Below are positions 1-7,419 of a stretch of 64,000 nt of DNA, piece by piece (within the stretch, counting starts at the first letter, position 1; each line of letters begins with the position of its first letter). A program made the position numbers and the translations under genes. Under the pieces are notes generated by a model, which saw nothing but the letters and a program-made list of their open reading frames with translations, did not search any database and was not told the DNA's origin. Origin of the DNA: HGM12998 sp900756495 (GTDB taxonomy: Bacteria > Bacillota > Clostridia > Oscillospirales > Oscillospiraceae); contig CAUEFI010000001.1 in assembly GCA_958477305.1 (NCBI GenBank), positions 62,001-126,000 of the forward strand. The letters run 5' to 3'.

Positions 1-86
1 AGCCCGGCCATCTGCCTGTGAAAGCCGGTAAAGGCCGAGGCGGAACGCAGCCATCCGATGGTCTTCTCATTCCAGCCGACACGCAC
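1..86 (-). CDS. SAM-dependent methyltransferase, N-terminal fragment (runs off left edge)
   Basis: Only the first 28 codons are inside the window, reading leftwards from a GTG at 84-86. A strong ribosome site (GGGAGGAG at 92-99 on the minus strand) fixes this start. The visible residues contain WNEKTIGWLRSAS followed by TGFHR. From memory this resembles the N-terminus of a family of class I SAM-dependent methyltransferases of Clostridia, which begin with a WNEKTIRWF-like segment. No catalytic motif is visible, so the assignment depends on that short similarity. The gene lies just downstream of an intrinsic terminator and a structured leader that resembles the one in front of the molybdenum cofactor operon, so it is probably controlled by premature termination. 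Confidence 0.5.
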   Translation of the reverse strand, partial: MRVGWNEKTIGWLRSASAFTGFHRQMAG

Positions 87-123
87 GGCAACTCCTCCCG
101 TTCCTTCTCCTCCTTTTCAAGCA

Positions 124-158
124 GACAAAAAGCCTCTGCTTTTTGAAAAGCAGAGGCA
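124..158 (-). terminator. Leader terminator in front of the edge methyltransferase
   Basis: On the minus strand a GCCTCTGCTTTT / AAAAGCAGAGGC hairpin is followed by TTTTTG. It sits between the structured leader (160-305) and the GTG start at 86. The arrangement is that of a riboswitch expression platform, not the end of a gene. Confidence 0.8.
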
Positions 159-159
159 T

Positions 160-305
160 AGGAGTCCCTCAAAGGCACCCGGATTTCTCTCCTTCTCAAC
201 ACACGGAAGGCTCCGCCGTTTCCGGCAAAACCCTGACGACCGCGCTCTGGCACGGCCACGGCCCCTTTGCCATAGTCTCCCGTAGGCAAGGGGGCTCGGA
301 GGGAT
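160..305 (-). ncRNA. Structured leader RNA, Moco-riboswitch-like (copy 1)
   Basis: Read on the minus strand, this leader shares ordered blocks with the leader of the molybdenum operon at 17333-17465: CTCCGAGC (plus 294-301), CTACGGG (279-285), CTATGGC (269-275), a GGAAAC loop and GCCTTCCGT (203-211), then TTGA(G)AA. Spacing between blocks differs but order is kept, and both leaders end in an intrinsic terminator. Because the second copy precedes molybdopterin genes, the best guess is the Moco/Tuco riboswitch class. I cannot run a covariance model, so the class name is tentative while the homology of the two leaders is directly visible. Confidence 0.6.
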
Positions 306-410
306 GATTGTGATTGAATTTTTAATCAAAATTCGCTATGATGGTAAGGCTGGAACTGATTATAGGGCATCTCTTCCAGGATGTCAATCTTTTTTGGGGG
401 GCAAGGGTCC

Positions 411-941
411 ATGCATATCTTCCTCACCGGAGCTGTTCAGGTGGGCAAAAGTACGATTATTACCAAGGTAATGTACAGCTCCGGTCTCACCGTGGGCGGC
501 TTCCGCACCTCCTTCGGCCCCGACCGCGGCGAGCCGGATCGCCTGCTCTATCTCTATGCTGCCGGAGAACCGCCCGCGCTGGACGAGCCCCACGGCGTGG
601 TGCGCTTTGTCAATCGGATCCCCGTCCCTATTCCCGGCCGGTTTGAAGCGCTGGGCATCCCCTTGCTGCGGCGGGCCCGGGCGCATGCCGGCCTCATCCT
701 GATGGACGAGTGCGGATTTCTGGAATCAGACGCCGTTGCCTTCCAGGCAGAGATCCTCAAAACACTGGACGGGGAGACGCCGGTGCTGGGCGTGCTGCGG
801 GAGGGCCTGCCCGGATGGACGCCGGCGGTGGCGGCCCACCCGAAGGTGCGGCTGGTCACCGTGACGCGAGAAAACCGGAACAGCTTGCCGGCCCAGCTAA
901 ACCAATGGGTTCAAGGCTCCCACCTTGACGAATTTATTTAA
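411..941 (+). CDS. THEP1-type nucleoside-triphosphatase
   Basis: This 176-residue P-loop protein has the Walker A segment GAVQVGKST at residues 7-15 and a Walker B segment LILMDE at about 95-100, followed by C-G-F-L-E-S. Size and motif order match the THEP1/YcgQ-like NTPases (formerly DUF265), which hydrolyse NTPs slowly and whose cellular role is unclear. An upstream in-frame ATG at 381 is less likely, because the purine-rich GGGGGGCAAGGG run lies just before the ATG at 411 and the P-loop of this family normally starts within ten residues. It is divergent from the leader of the edge methyltransferase. No operon partner is evident, since the next gene has its own promoter. Confidence 0.75.
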   Translation: MHIFLTGAVQVGKSTIITKVMYSSGLTVGGFRTSFGPDRGEPDRLLYLYAAGEPPALDEPHGVVRFVNRIPVPIPGRFEALGIPLLRRARAHAGLILMDECGFLESDAVAFQAEILKTLDGETPVLGVLREGLPGWTPAVAAHPKVRLVTVTRENRNSLPAQLNQWVQGSHLDEFI

Positions 942-999
942 AATTGCACAGGTGGTTTTAGCGGAAACGTAAAATTTCAGCAAACGCCTTTACCAGCCA

Positions 1000-1028
1000 T
1001 TTACGAAACGGTTCGAGCCGTATATAAT
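1000..1028 (+). promoter_or_regulatory. Sigma-A promoter of the Na/Pi cotransporter
   Basis: TTTACG at 1000-1005 and TATAAT at 1023-1028 are separated by 17 nt. The element lies 70 nt upstream of the GTG start at 1099. Confidence 0.6.
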
Positions 1029-1098
1029 CTATCGTGGTTGTGAATAAAGAAGAGAAAAAAAGAAAATTTGACAACGACGTCAGATTTGGGGGAGAATT

Positions 1099-2898
1099 GT
1101 GAGTATTGCGGACGTAGTCGCCATGATTGGCGCCATCGCCACCTTCCTGTTCGGTATGTCCACCATGACCGACGGCCTGGAGAAACTATCCAGCGGCCGT
1201 CTTGAGGGAATCCTCGAGCGCCTCACCAGCAATGTCTTCAAGGGCGTCCTTCTGGGCGCCGTCGTCACCGGCCTGATCCAGAGCTCGGCCGCCACCACCG
1301 TCATGTGCGTCGGTTTTGTCAACGCCGGCATTATGAAGCTCAATCAAACCGTGGGCATCATCATGGGCGCTAACATCGGCACCACGGTCACCGCGCAGCT
1401 CCTGCGTCTGGGGGATATCAGTTCGGACAACGTCGTGATGATGTTCCTCAATCCTACCTTTCTCGGCCCTATCCTGGCCGCCATCGGCATCCTCTTTTTT
1501 ATGTTCATCAAGGGCGGCCACAAGAAGAGCATCGGCCAAATCGTACTGGGCCTGGGCCTTCTCTTTATCGGTATGAACACCCTCTCCGCCGCTGTCGCCC
1601 CGCTCCGGGATCTGCCGGAATTCCAGGCCGCCTTTACCGCCTTTTCCAACCCTCTGCTGGGGGTCCTGGTAGGTGCCGCCGTCACCGCCATTATTCAGAG
1701 CTCTTCCGCCTCTATGGGTATCCTTCAGGCCATCAGCTCTACCGGTGTGGTGACCTTCAATATTGCCATGCCGCTGATTATGGGGCAGAATATCGGCACT
1801 TGTATCACCGCCCTTCTCTCCTCTATCGGCGCCTCTAAAAACGCCAAGAGGACCGCCATGATTCATCTTTCTTTCAATATTATCGGTTCGATTGTCTTCT
1901 TGGTCGCCCTCTATGCCGGCAACGCCCTGTTTCACTTTCCTTTCTGGGAAAATGTGCTGAACATGGGCAGTATCGCCAACCTGCATTTGCTCTTCAACGT
2001 CTGCTGTACCGCCCTGCTCCTCCCCTTCCATAACCAACTGGTCAAGCTGGTTATAAAGATAGTTCCCGGGGATACAGATGAGCGTGAGCTCTCCGTGCTG
2101 GACGAGCGGTTTCTGTCCTCCCCCTCCCTGGCCCTGGAGAAGGCGCGGGACGCTGTTATTCAGATGGGAGCCTTTGCCCGCGACAACTTCCGGCTGTCCG
2201 TAGAGCTGCTGGATAAGTTCGACGCCAAAAAGCTGGAGCGTCTGAATGAGACGGAGACTGCTATCGACAAGCTGGAGGGACTGTTGGACAATTATCTGGT
2301 CAAGCTCTCTGACAACCGCGGCCTGACCAGTGAAGAGAGTGCCCGGGTCTCTGAACTGCTGCACACCTTGTCCGACTTTGAGCGGATCGGCGACTACTCG
2401 GTCAATGTCTCTGAGAGCGCGGAGATCCTCCACAACCGCGGTTTGACCTTCTCTGAAGAGGCAAAAACGGAGATGAAGTCCCTGACTGACGCGGTAGCCG
2501 AGACGCTGGACAAAACGCTCTCATGCTATGAAACCCGCGCCCGGTCCACCGCCCTTCAGGTGGAGCCTCTGGAAGAGGTGGTCGACCTGCTGTGCGCCAG
2601 TCTGCGCAACCGTCACATTGAGCGGCTCAAGAGCGGTGAGTGCACCATTGAGCAGGGCACGCAGTTCCTGGAGCTCCTCTTTAATCTGGAACGCATCTCC
2701 GATCACTGTTCCAACGTAGCCCTTTATATCGTCCGGCAGACCTCCTCTAAGGACGATATCGTCCGCATCGACTCCCACGCCTATATGAGGGAGCTCCACC
2801 ACGGCGGCGATAAGGACTTTGGCGTCCTCTACAATCAGTACCGTGAGAAGTATTACGCCCCTATCTGTCACGCGGGAGAAAATCTGCCGCCGGTGTAA
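1099..2898 (+). CDS. Na/Pi cotransporter with C-terminal PhoU-like domain
   Basis: This 599-residue membrane protein belongs to the NptA/Na-Pi cotransporter II family. The N-terminal half carries the two diagnostic inverted repeats, seen as QSSAATT near residue 54 and QSSSASMG near residue 200, within a series of hydrophobic helices to about residue 320. The C-terminal 250 residues are soluble and helical, with the heptad-rich pattern of PhoU-like domains (conserved E.ERIGDYS and LERISDHCSN segments). It should import phosphate with sodium. The start is GTG, chosen because GGGGGAG lies 5-10 nt upstream. It is transcribed alone from its own promoter and ends in a terminator that overlaps its stop codon. 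Confidence 0.9.
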   Translation: MSIADVVAMIGAIATFLFGMSTMTDGLEKLSSGRLEGILERLTSNVFKGVLLGAVVTGLIQSSAATTVMCVGFVNAGIMKLNQTVGIIMGANIGTTVTAQLLRLGDISSDNVVMMFLNPTFLGPILAAIGILFFMFIKGGHKKSIGQIVLGLGLLFIGMNTLSAAVAPLRDLPEFQAAFTAFSNPLLGVLVGAAVTAIIQSSSASMGILQAISSTGVVTFNIAMPLIMGQNIGTCITALLSSIGASKNAKRTAMIHLSFNIIGSIVFLVALYAGNALFHFPFWENVLNMGSIANLHLLFNVCCTALLLPFHNQLVKLVIKIVPGDTDERELSVLDERFLSSPSLALEKARDAVIQMGAFARDNFRLSVELLDKFDAKKLERLNETETAIDKLEGLLDNYLVKLSDNRGLTSEESARVSELLHTLSDFERIGDYSVNVSESAEILHNRGLTFSEEAKTEMKSLTDAVAETLDKTLSCYETRARSTALQVEPLEEVVDLLCASLRNRHIERLKSGECTIEQGTQFLELLFNLERISDHCSNVALYIVRQTSSKDDIVRIDSHAYMRELHHGGDKDFGVLYNQYREKYYAPICHAGENLPPV

Positions 2899-2916
2899 AC
2901 CGGCGGCTTTTCTATG
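2885..2916 (+). terminator. Terminator overlapping the stop codon of the Na/Pi gene
   Basis: A GCCGCCGGT / ACCGGCGGC stem, with the TAA stop codon in its loop, is followed by TTTTCT. Confidence 0.85.
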
Positions 2917-3231
2917 CCTCATTCCGAAAGAGAGCCGGCGGGGCGCCCCGCGCCTGCATCCGATCCCCGTTCCCTTTCTGCCTGTTCCTTGTAAAATCTC
3001 TCCAAAACCCACGCTTCTTTCTTGTATATTTTCGACACTGCATTTCGGTTGACTATCTTCCTGCTTCATAGTGTATAGTGTCCATGGATTCATCCATGGT
3101 ATACCGGATGTGCGCCAGCTGCACGCTCTGTCAAATCGGTATCATCGTGTACATGCCTAAATCTCGAACAGTTTTTTGTGCAAAATGCTCATTCTAACAG
3201 CAAATTAATCCAAAAAAATTTCACAAAACGC
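2917..3231. other. Intergenic stretch, no gene seen
   Basis: About 315 nt between the terminator of the Na/Pi gene and the promoter of the sugar ABC operon. It becomes AT-rich towards its right end. A short inverted repeat (CCATGG, 6-nt spacer, CCATGG) lies near 3082-3099. I see no reading frame with a ribosome site and no known RNA element. Confidence 0.5.
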
Positions 3232-3260
3232 TTGCACTTGCCATTCGTATCAGTTATAAT
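3232..3260 (+). promoter_or_regulatory. Sigma-A promoter of the sugar ABC operon
   Basis: TTGCAC at 3232-3237 and a perfect TATAAT at 3255-3260 are separated by 17 nt, 50 nt ahead of the binding-protein start. Confidence 0.85.
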
Positions 3261-3310
3261 GGCGTTGGCATCGCGGTATACCACTGGAATACTGAAAGGG
3301 AGGAAGACTT

Positions 3311-4387
3311 ATGAGTAAACTTGGAAAGAAACTGTCCCTGCTTCTTGCGCTGGTCCTCTGCTTCAGCCTGCTGGCATCCTGCAGCAGCGACGGCGGCGAT
3401 ACCACCGGCGGCAACAATGAAGGCGGCAACACCGCCCCCTCCAGCAGCGCCCCCGCCCCTGAGGACGGCAGCACCGCCAGCAACCCCAATTCCGACATCA
3501 AGATCGGCGTGGTTGTCAAGACGATGGGCAATCCTCTGTTCCGTGAAGTGGCCTACGGCGCCGTTATGGCCGGCGAGGTCTTCGGCTGCGAGGTCATCCC
3601 CCTGGCCACTCAGCAGGAGGGTCAGATCCAAGAGCAAATTCAGATCTGTGACGACCTGATCGTCCAGGGCGTGGACGCCCTGGTGGTCACTCCCCAGCAC
3701 TCTGACGGTATCGCCACCGCCGTGGACGCCGCTCACGAGGCCGGGATCCCCTTCATCTCGGTGGACACCGCCGTCAACGGCGCCGAACCCGAGTGCTTCA
3801 TCGGTATGGACAACGTTGAGGCCGGCTACACGGTCGGCAAGATGGTGGCCGAGAAGATCGGCGGCGAGGGCAATGTCATCATTCTTCAGGGCATGGCCGG
3901 CGCCTCTACCTCCATTGAGCGCACCGAGGGCTATGAGAAGGCGATGGCCGAGTACCCCGGCATCACCGTAGTGGCCTCTCAGAACGCCGATTTCCAGCAG
4001 GACAAGGCTCAGACCGTCATGGCTGACCTGCTCCAGGCCCACGAGGATATCAAGGCCGTTATCTGCTGCAACGACCTCATGGCCCTGGGCGCCATCGTCT
4101 CCCTGGAGGAGGCCGGCTACACCGTGGGCGGCGACGACGGCGTGGTTGTGGGCAGCTACGATATCAGCGTCCCCTGCCTGGAGGCCATTAAAGAGGGCAA
4201 GATCTATGTCACCGGCTACCACTGGGGCAAGCTCTACGGCTATTGGGGCGTTCAGATGGCTCTGGATGCCATCAACGGCCTGGAGGTTCCCGGCCACATT
4301 GTCAGCCCCCACTCCGAGATCACCATCGACAATGTGGACAACTTCCTGCCCTTCTGCGAGGAGCTGGCCGCATATAACTTCAACTAA
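3311..4387 (+). CDS. Sugar ABC transporter substrate-binding lipoprotein (RbsB-like)
   Basis: The 358-residue product begins with a lipoprotein signal peptide (KKLSLLLALVLCFSLLASC), so the mature protein would be anchored outside the membrane through its Cys. A low-complexity linker rich in Gly, Asn, Ser and Pro follows to about residue 55. The remainder is a type 1 periplasmic-binding fold with the usual IGVVVKTMGNPLF opening, CDDLIVQGVDALVV and a VICCNDLMALGA hinge segment. It delivers a sugar (ribose, galactose or a related polyol type) to the importer encoded by the next two genes. The specific substrate cannot be read from sequence. GGGAGG upstream supports the start. Confidence 0.9.
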   Translation: MSKLGKKLSLLLALVLCFSLLASCSSDGGDTTGGNNEGGNTAPSSSAPAPEDGSTASNPNSDIKIGVVVKTMGNPLFREVAYGAVMAGEVFGCEVIPLATQQEGQIQEQIQICDDLIVQGVDALVVTPQHSDGIATAVDAAHEAGIPFISVDTAVNGAEPECFIGMDNVEAGYTVGKMVAEKIGGEGNVIILQGMAGASTSIERTEGYEKAMAEYPGITVVASQNADFQQDKAQTVMADLLQAHEDIKAVICCNDLMALGAIVSLEEAGYTVGGDDGVVVGSYDISVPCLEAIKEGKIYVTGYHWGKLYGYWGVQMALDAINGLEVPGHIVSPHSEITIDNVDNFLPFCEELAAYNFN

Positions 4388-4407
4388 ATGTTGCTCATCA
4401 GCACCCC

Positions 4408-4441
4408 TGGATTCAGCGGCGGCTCTGCCGCCGCTGAATCC
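4408..4441 (+). terminator. Intercistronic hairpin after the binding-protein gene
   Basis: GATTCAGCGGCGG and its complement flank a CTCT loop, with only a weak T stretch (CCTATTT) after it. A hairpin here probably stabilises or partly terminates the transcript, so that the binding protein is made in excess over the ATPase and permease. Confidence 0.6.
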
Positions 4442-4514
4442 TATTTCCCACATTGTGGCGTTTCTATCGGAACAAAAATAGCTTTTCATCTCAGGAAAGG
4501 CATGGGAATTGATT

Positions 4515-6053
4515 ATGTCAGGTGATAGTCAGTATATCCTGCGCATGGAAAACATCAAAAAGGCGTTTCCAGGCGTACAGGCGCTCAACGGCGTCTCCTT
4601 CTACCTCCGGCCCGGCGAAATTCACGCCCTGATGGGCGCCAACGGCGCAGGCAAGTCCACCTTAATGAAATGCTTGGTCGGAGTCTATCCCCCCGACAGC
4701 GGCGAGATATGGCTGGACGGCAAAAAGGTGGATATCAAAAACGTGGCCCACGCCCACGCGCTGGGCGTCAACATGGTATTCCAGGAGCTGAATATCCTGC
4801 CCCATCTCAGCGTACTGGAGAACATCTTCCTCTCCAACGAGCCCACCCACGCCGGTCTTTACGACTGGCGCGCCATGCGGGCGAGAGCCCAGGAGATTCT
4901 GGACTCCATCGGCCTGGAGCTGAATCTCAATGCCAAGGTCCGGGATCTGACGCCTGCCCAGCAGCAGATGGTGGAAATTGCCCGGGCCCTCTCCACCGAG
5001 ACAAAAATCATTATCTTTGACGAACCCACCTCCTCTCTGACCGTGAAGGAAGTGGAGCAGCTCTACCGGATCATGGAAGATCTCAAACGGCGGGGTATCG
5101 CCATGGTCTACATCTCGCACCGGCTGGAAGAGATCTACCGGATCTGTGAGCGTCTCACCCTGATGCGTGACGGCGAGTGGGTGTTTACCGACGATCTGTG
5201 CAACATCAGCAATGAGCGGCTGGTCTCCGGTATCATGGGCCGCAAGGCCGAGGAGCAGTTCCCCGTTCGATCTCCCCAGATTGGGGACGTCATCTTTCAG
5301 GCTGAGGATATCACCAGCTACGGAAAGTTTGAGGACGTCAGCTTCCAGGTCCGCAAGGGGGAGATCCTGGGCTTTGCCGGCCTTGCAGGCGCGGGCCGTA
5401 CGGAAATTGCCAAGACCATTTTTGGCGTCTATCCCCTCCACAAGGGCACAATGACGCTGTGCGGCGAGACAATCCGGCCGAAATCTCCCGAAAAAGCGCT
5501 GGCCAGAGGGATCGCCTATGTCAGCGAGGACCGGAAGGCGGAGGGCATCCTGCCCGTGCGCTCCATCCGTGAAAACGCAGCGGTGTCCAGTCTGGGCCGC
5601 CGGATGCACGGGCCCTTCCTGGACAAGCACCGGGAAAAGGCGGCGGTGGAGGAACAGGTAGAAGCCCTCCACACCAAGACGCCCTCCATTGAAACCGCCA
5701 TTCAGAACCTGAGCGGCGGAAACCAGCAAAAAGTCTGTCTTTCCAAGTGGCTTCTTACCGAACCCAAGCTCCTGATTCTGGATGAGCCCACCCGCGGCAT
5801 CGACGTGGGCGCCAAAGCGGAGTTCTACGACATCATCTCCGACCTGGCGGAGCGGGATGTGGGGGTCATCATGATCTCCTCCGAGGAGTCCGAGCTCATC
5901 GGCCTGTGCGACCGCATCATTGTTATGCGCAGCGGCCGCAAGGTGGGGGAGCTGCTTCCCAAAGAAGACCCCGATGTAAAGGAGCACCTTATCCGTCTGA
6001 TGCTCAATATCGGAGACGATGAGGAGGATCCCGCCCATGTGAAGGCGGTCTGA
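4515..6053 (+). CDS. Sugar ABC transporter ATP-binding protein, double nucleotide-binding domain (RbsA-like)
   Basis: The protein has about 512 residues and two fused ATPase domains, as in RbsA/MglA. The N-terminal domain has an intact Walker A (GANGAGKST, residues 41-49) and Walker B (IIFDEPTSSL). Its signature is LTPAQQQMVEIARAL, as usual for this subfamily. The C-terminal domain has the degenerate loop GLAGAGRTE in place of Walker A, a good signature LSGGNQQKV and LLILDEPTRGIDVG. This asymmetry is normal for the family. It energises the importer with the binding protein upstream and the permease downstream. An in-frame TTG at 4509 is an alternative start six bases earlier. The AGGAAAGG ribosome site fits either. 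Confidence 0.92.
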   Translation: MSGDSQYILRMENIKKAFPGVQALNGVSFYLRPGEIHALMGANGAGKSTLMKCLVGVYPPDSGEIWLDGKKVDIKNVAHAHALGVNMVFQELNILPHLSVLENIFLSNEPTHAGLYDWRAMRARAQEILDSIGLELNLNAKVRDLTPAQQQMVEIARALSTETKIIIFDEPTSSLTVKEVEQLYRIMEDLKRRGIAMVYISHRLEEIYRICERLTLMRDGEWVFTDDLCNISNERLVSGIMGRKAEEQFPVRSPQIGDVIFQAEDITSYGKFEDVSFQVRKGEILGFAGLAGAGRTEIAKTIFGVYPLHKGTMTLCGETIRPKSPEKALARGIAYVSEDRKAEGILPVRSIRENAAVSSLGRRMHGPFLDKHREKAAVEEQVEALHTKTPSIETAIQNLSGGNQQKVCLSKWLLTEPKLLILDEPTRGIDVGAKAEFYDIISDLAERDVGVIMISSEESELIGLCDRIIVMRSGRKVGELLPKEDPDVKEHLIRLMLNIGDDEEDPAHVKAV

Positions 6054-6099
6054 TTGGAACATAAATCAGGGATTCATCCCGGAAAGGCATGATCTGTAC

Positions 6100-7065
6100 A
6101 TGAAAGTATCGTTAGGAAGAAGAATTTACCGCCAGTACGGTATTTACATTCTCTTTGTCGTCCTCTTTGTGATTCTCTCCATCTTCGGCAACAATTTTCT
6201 CTCCGTCAGCAACATCACCAATATTATGCGGCAGGTCTCGGTATATGCCATCCTGGGCTTCGGCATGACCTTCGTGATGATCAGCGGACGGATTGACCTG
6301 TCGGTGGGCTCCATTCTGGCTCTGTCCGGCTGTATCTCAGCTGTCGTCATTCAGAAGGGACAGGCCGCCGGCCTCTCCAACTGGACCTGTGTGTGGCTGG
6401 CTGTCGTCGCCTCCCTGCTGGTCGGCTGCCTGTGCGGCTTTATCAACGGCCTGTGCATTGCCAAGCTGAAGGTGCCCTTCTTTATCACCACCGCCGGCAT
6501 GATGTACGCCGCCAGCGGCATCGCCCTGGTCATCACCAAGGAGAACCCCATCGCCCTCCCGGATGAATACCAGCTCTTTGGCGGCAAGCTGGTAGGCATC
6601 ATCCCCTCCCAGTTCATCATCGCCGCAGGCTTCTTCGTCCTCTGTTTTGTGATCCTCAATCACACCAAAATGGGCCGGTATACCTACGCCATCGGCTCCA
6701 ACGAGCGTACCGCCAAGCTCTCGGGCATCAATGTGGACAAGTATGTCATCCTCATCTTTTTGCTCAACGGCCTGTGCGCCGCCCTGGCCGGCGTTATCGT
6801 GGCCTCCCGCGGCCGTCTGGGTTCCCCGCTGGTGGGCAGCGGCTATGAGATCTACGCCGTGGCTGCGGCTGCCATCGGCGGCACCTCCCTGGCCGGCGGC
6901 GAAGGTACCCTTCAGAAGACGGTTGTCGGCGCTCTGATTCTCACCATCATCGGCATCGGCCTGAACATTTTGGGTATCTCCCAGTCCAACCAGAAGATTA
7001 TCATCGGCGTTATTATGGTGGTCGTGGTTGCCCTGGATATGTGGGATCGGAGACGGCAGGACTAG
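6100..7065 (+). CDS. Sugar ABC transporter permease (RbsC-like)
   Basis: A 321-residue polytopic membrane protein of the BPD_transp_2 family. It has about eight to ten hydrophobic helices and the conserved segments SVGSILALSG, GxxNG (FINGLCIAKLKVPFFITT) and SNERTAKLSGINV, typical of ribose and related sugar permeases. It would form the transmembrane channel as a dimer with the double ATPase encoded upstream. It is the last gene of the operon. Its TAG stop codon (7063-7065) is also the first three bases of a palindromic repeat element, so its 3' end may have been rewritten by insertion of that element without changing the protein. Confidence 0.92.
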   Translation: MKVSLGRRIYRQYGIYILFVVLFVILSIFGNNFLSVSNITNIMRQVSVYAILGFGMTFVMISGRIDLSVGSILALSGCISAVVIQKGQAAGLSNWTCVWLAVVASLLVGCLCGFINGLCIAKLKVPFFITTAGMMYAASGIALVITKENPIALPDEYQLFGGKLVGIIPSQFIIAAGFFVLCFVILNHTKMGRYTYAIGSNERTAKLSGINVDKYVILIFLLNGLCAALAGVIVASRGRLGSPLVGSGYEIYAVAAAAIGGTSLAGGEGTLQKTVVGALILTIIGIGLNILGISQSNQKIIIGVIMVVVVALDMWDRRRQD

Positions 7066-7228
7066 AGCTTGTTTGAAACATGTCAACATGCCCAACCGGC
7101 AGGCCTTTTGACCGCTGGACGGCGCAATTTTTCCTTGAAATCCGTCAGGATTCCGGCGAAAAAATTGCTTGCCAGCGGACCAAAATCCCTCGCCGCTGGG
7201 CACATCGCCAATGTTCAAACAAGCCCTA
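7063..7228. repeat. Palindromic stop-codon repeat, copy 1 (long form)
   Basis: A 166-bp element with imperfect terminal inverted repeats: TAGAGCTTGTTTGAA on the left and TTCAAACAAGCCCTA on the right. It matches copy 5 (55709-55874) along its length in inverted orientation, and also copy 4 (36155-36318). The leftmost TAG is the stop codon of the permease gene. The right end is followed by A, so removing the element with one TA would leave the stop TAA. The body has further pairing (CGCAATTTTTCC near one end, GAAAAAATTGC near the other), so the transcript could fold into a long imperfect hairpin. Confidence 0.9.
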
Positions 7229-7325
7229 AACGCTAAACGCTTTATTCCGCCTGAACCGCTCTTCTTTTCCATCTCATGGCACAAGAGAATTTGAGCGTTC
7301 TCTCCCCCTTCATTCCATACAATTT

Positions 7326-7363
7326 CAGAGGAGTGGCACAGTTTTCGCTGCGCCACTCCTCTG
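7326..7363. repeat. Isolated hairpin downstream of repeat copy 1
   Basis: CAGAGGAGTGGC pairs with GCCACTCCTCTG across an imperfect loop. There is no T tract on either side and no adjacent gene end. Its role is unknown. Confidence 0.5.
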
Positions 7364-7379
7364 ATTCTGTAATCCGAAA

Positions 7380-7418
7380 ACGGACGGCGTGCCAACGTGG
7401 CACGCCGTCCGTCTCGAT
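7380..7418 (-). terminator. Terminator of the MerR gene
   Basis: A 15-bp near-perfect stem (ACGGACGGCGTGCCA with its complement) follows the MerR stop codon. On the minus strand it is followed by TTTTCGG. Confidence 0.85.
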
Positions 7419-7419
7419 A

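Noticed and set aside
117..329. Leftward 70-codon frame in the first 330 bases
   Set aside because: It spans the structured leader and its terminator; the repeated RNA blocks shared with 17337-17440 explain the conservation better than a protein would.
1186..2433. Long leftward open frame of 415 codons opposite the Na/Pi gene
   Set aside because: It is the antisense of a clear coding sequence, has no ribosome site and shows compositionally biased product. High GC content leaves many long antisense frames open; the same applies to frames at 3254-4489, 4662-6062, 17323-19212, 26635-27810, 33283-35985, 36055-38454 and 46555-48324.
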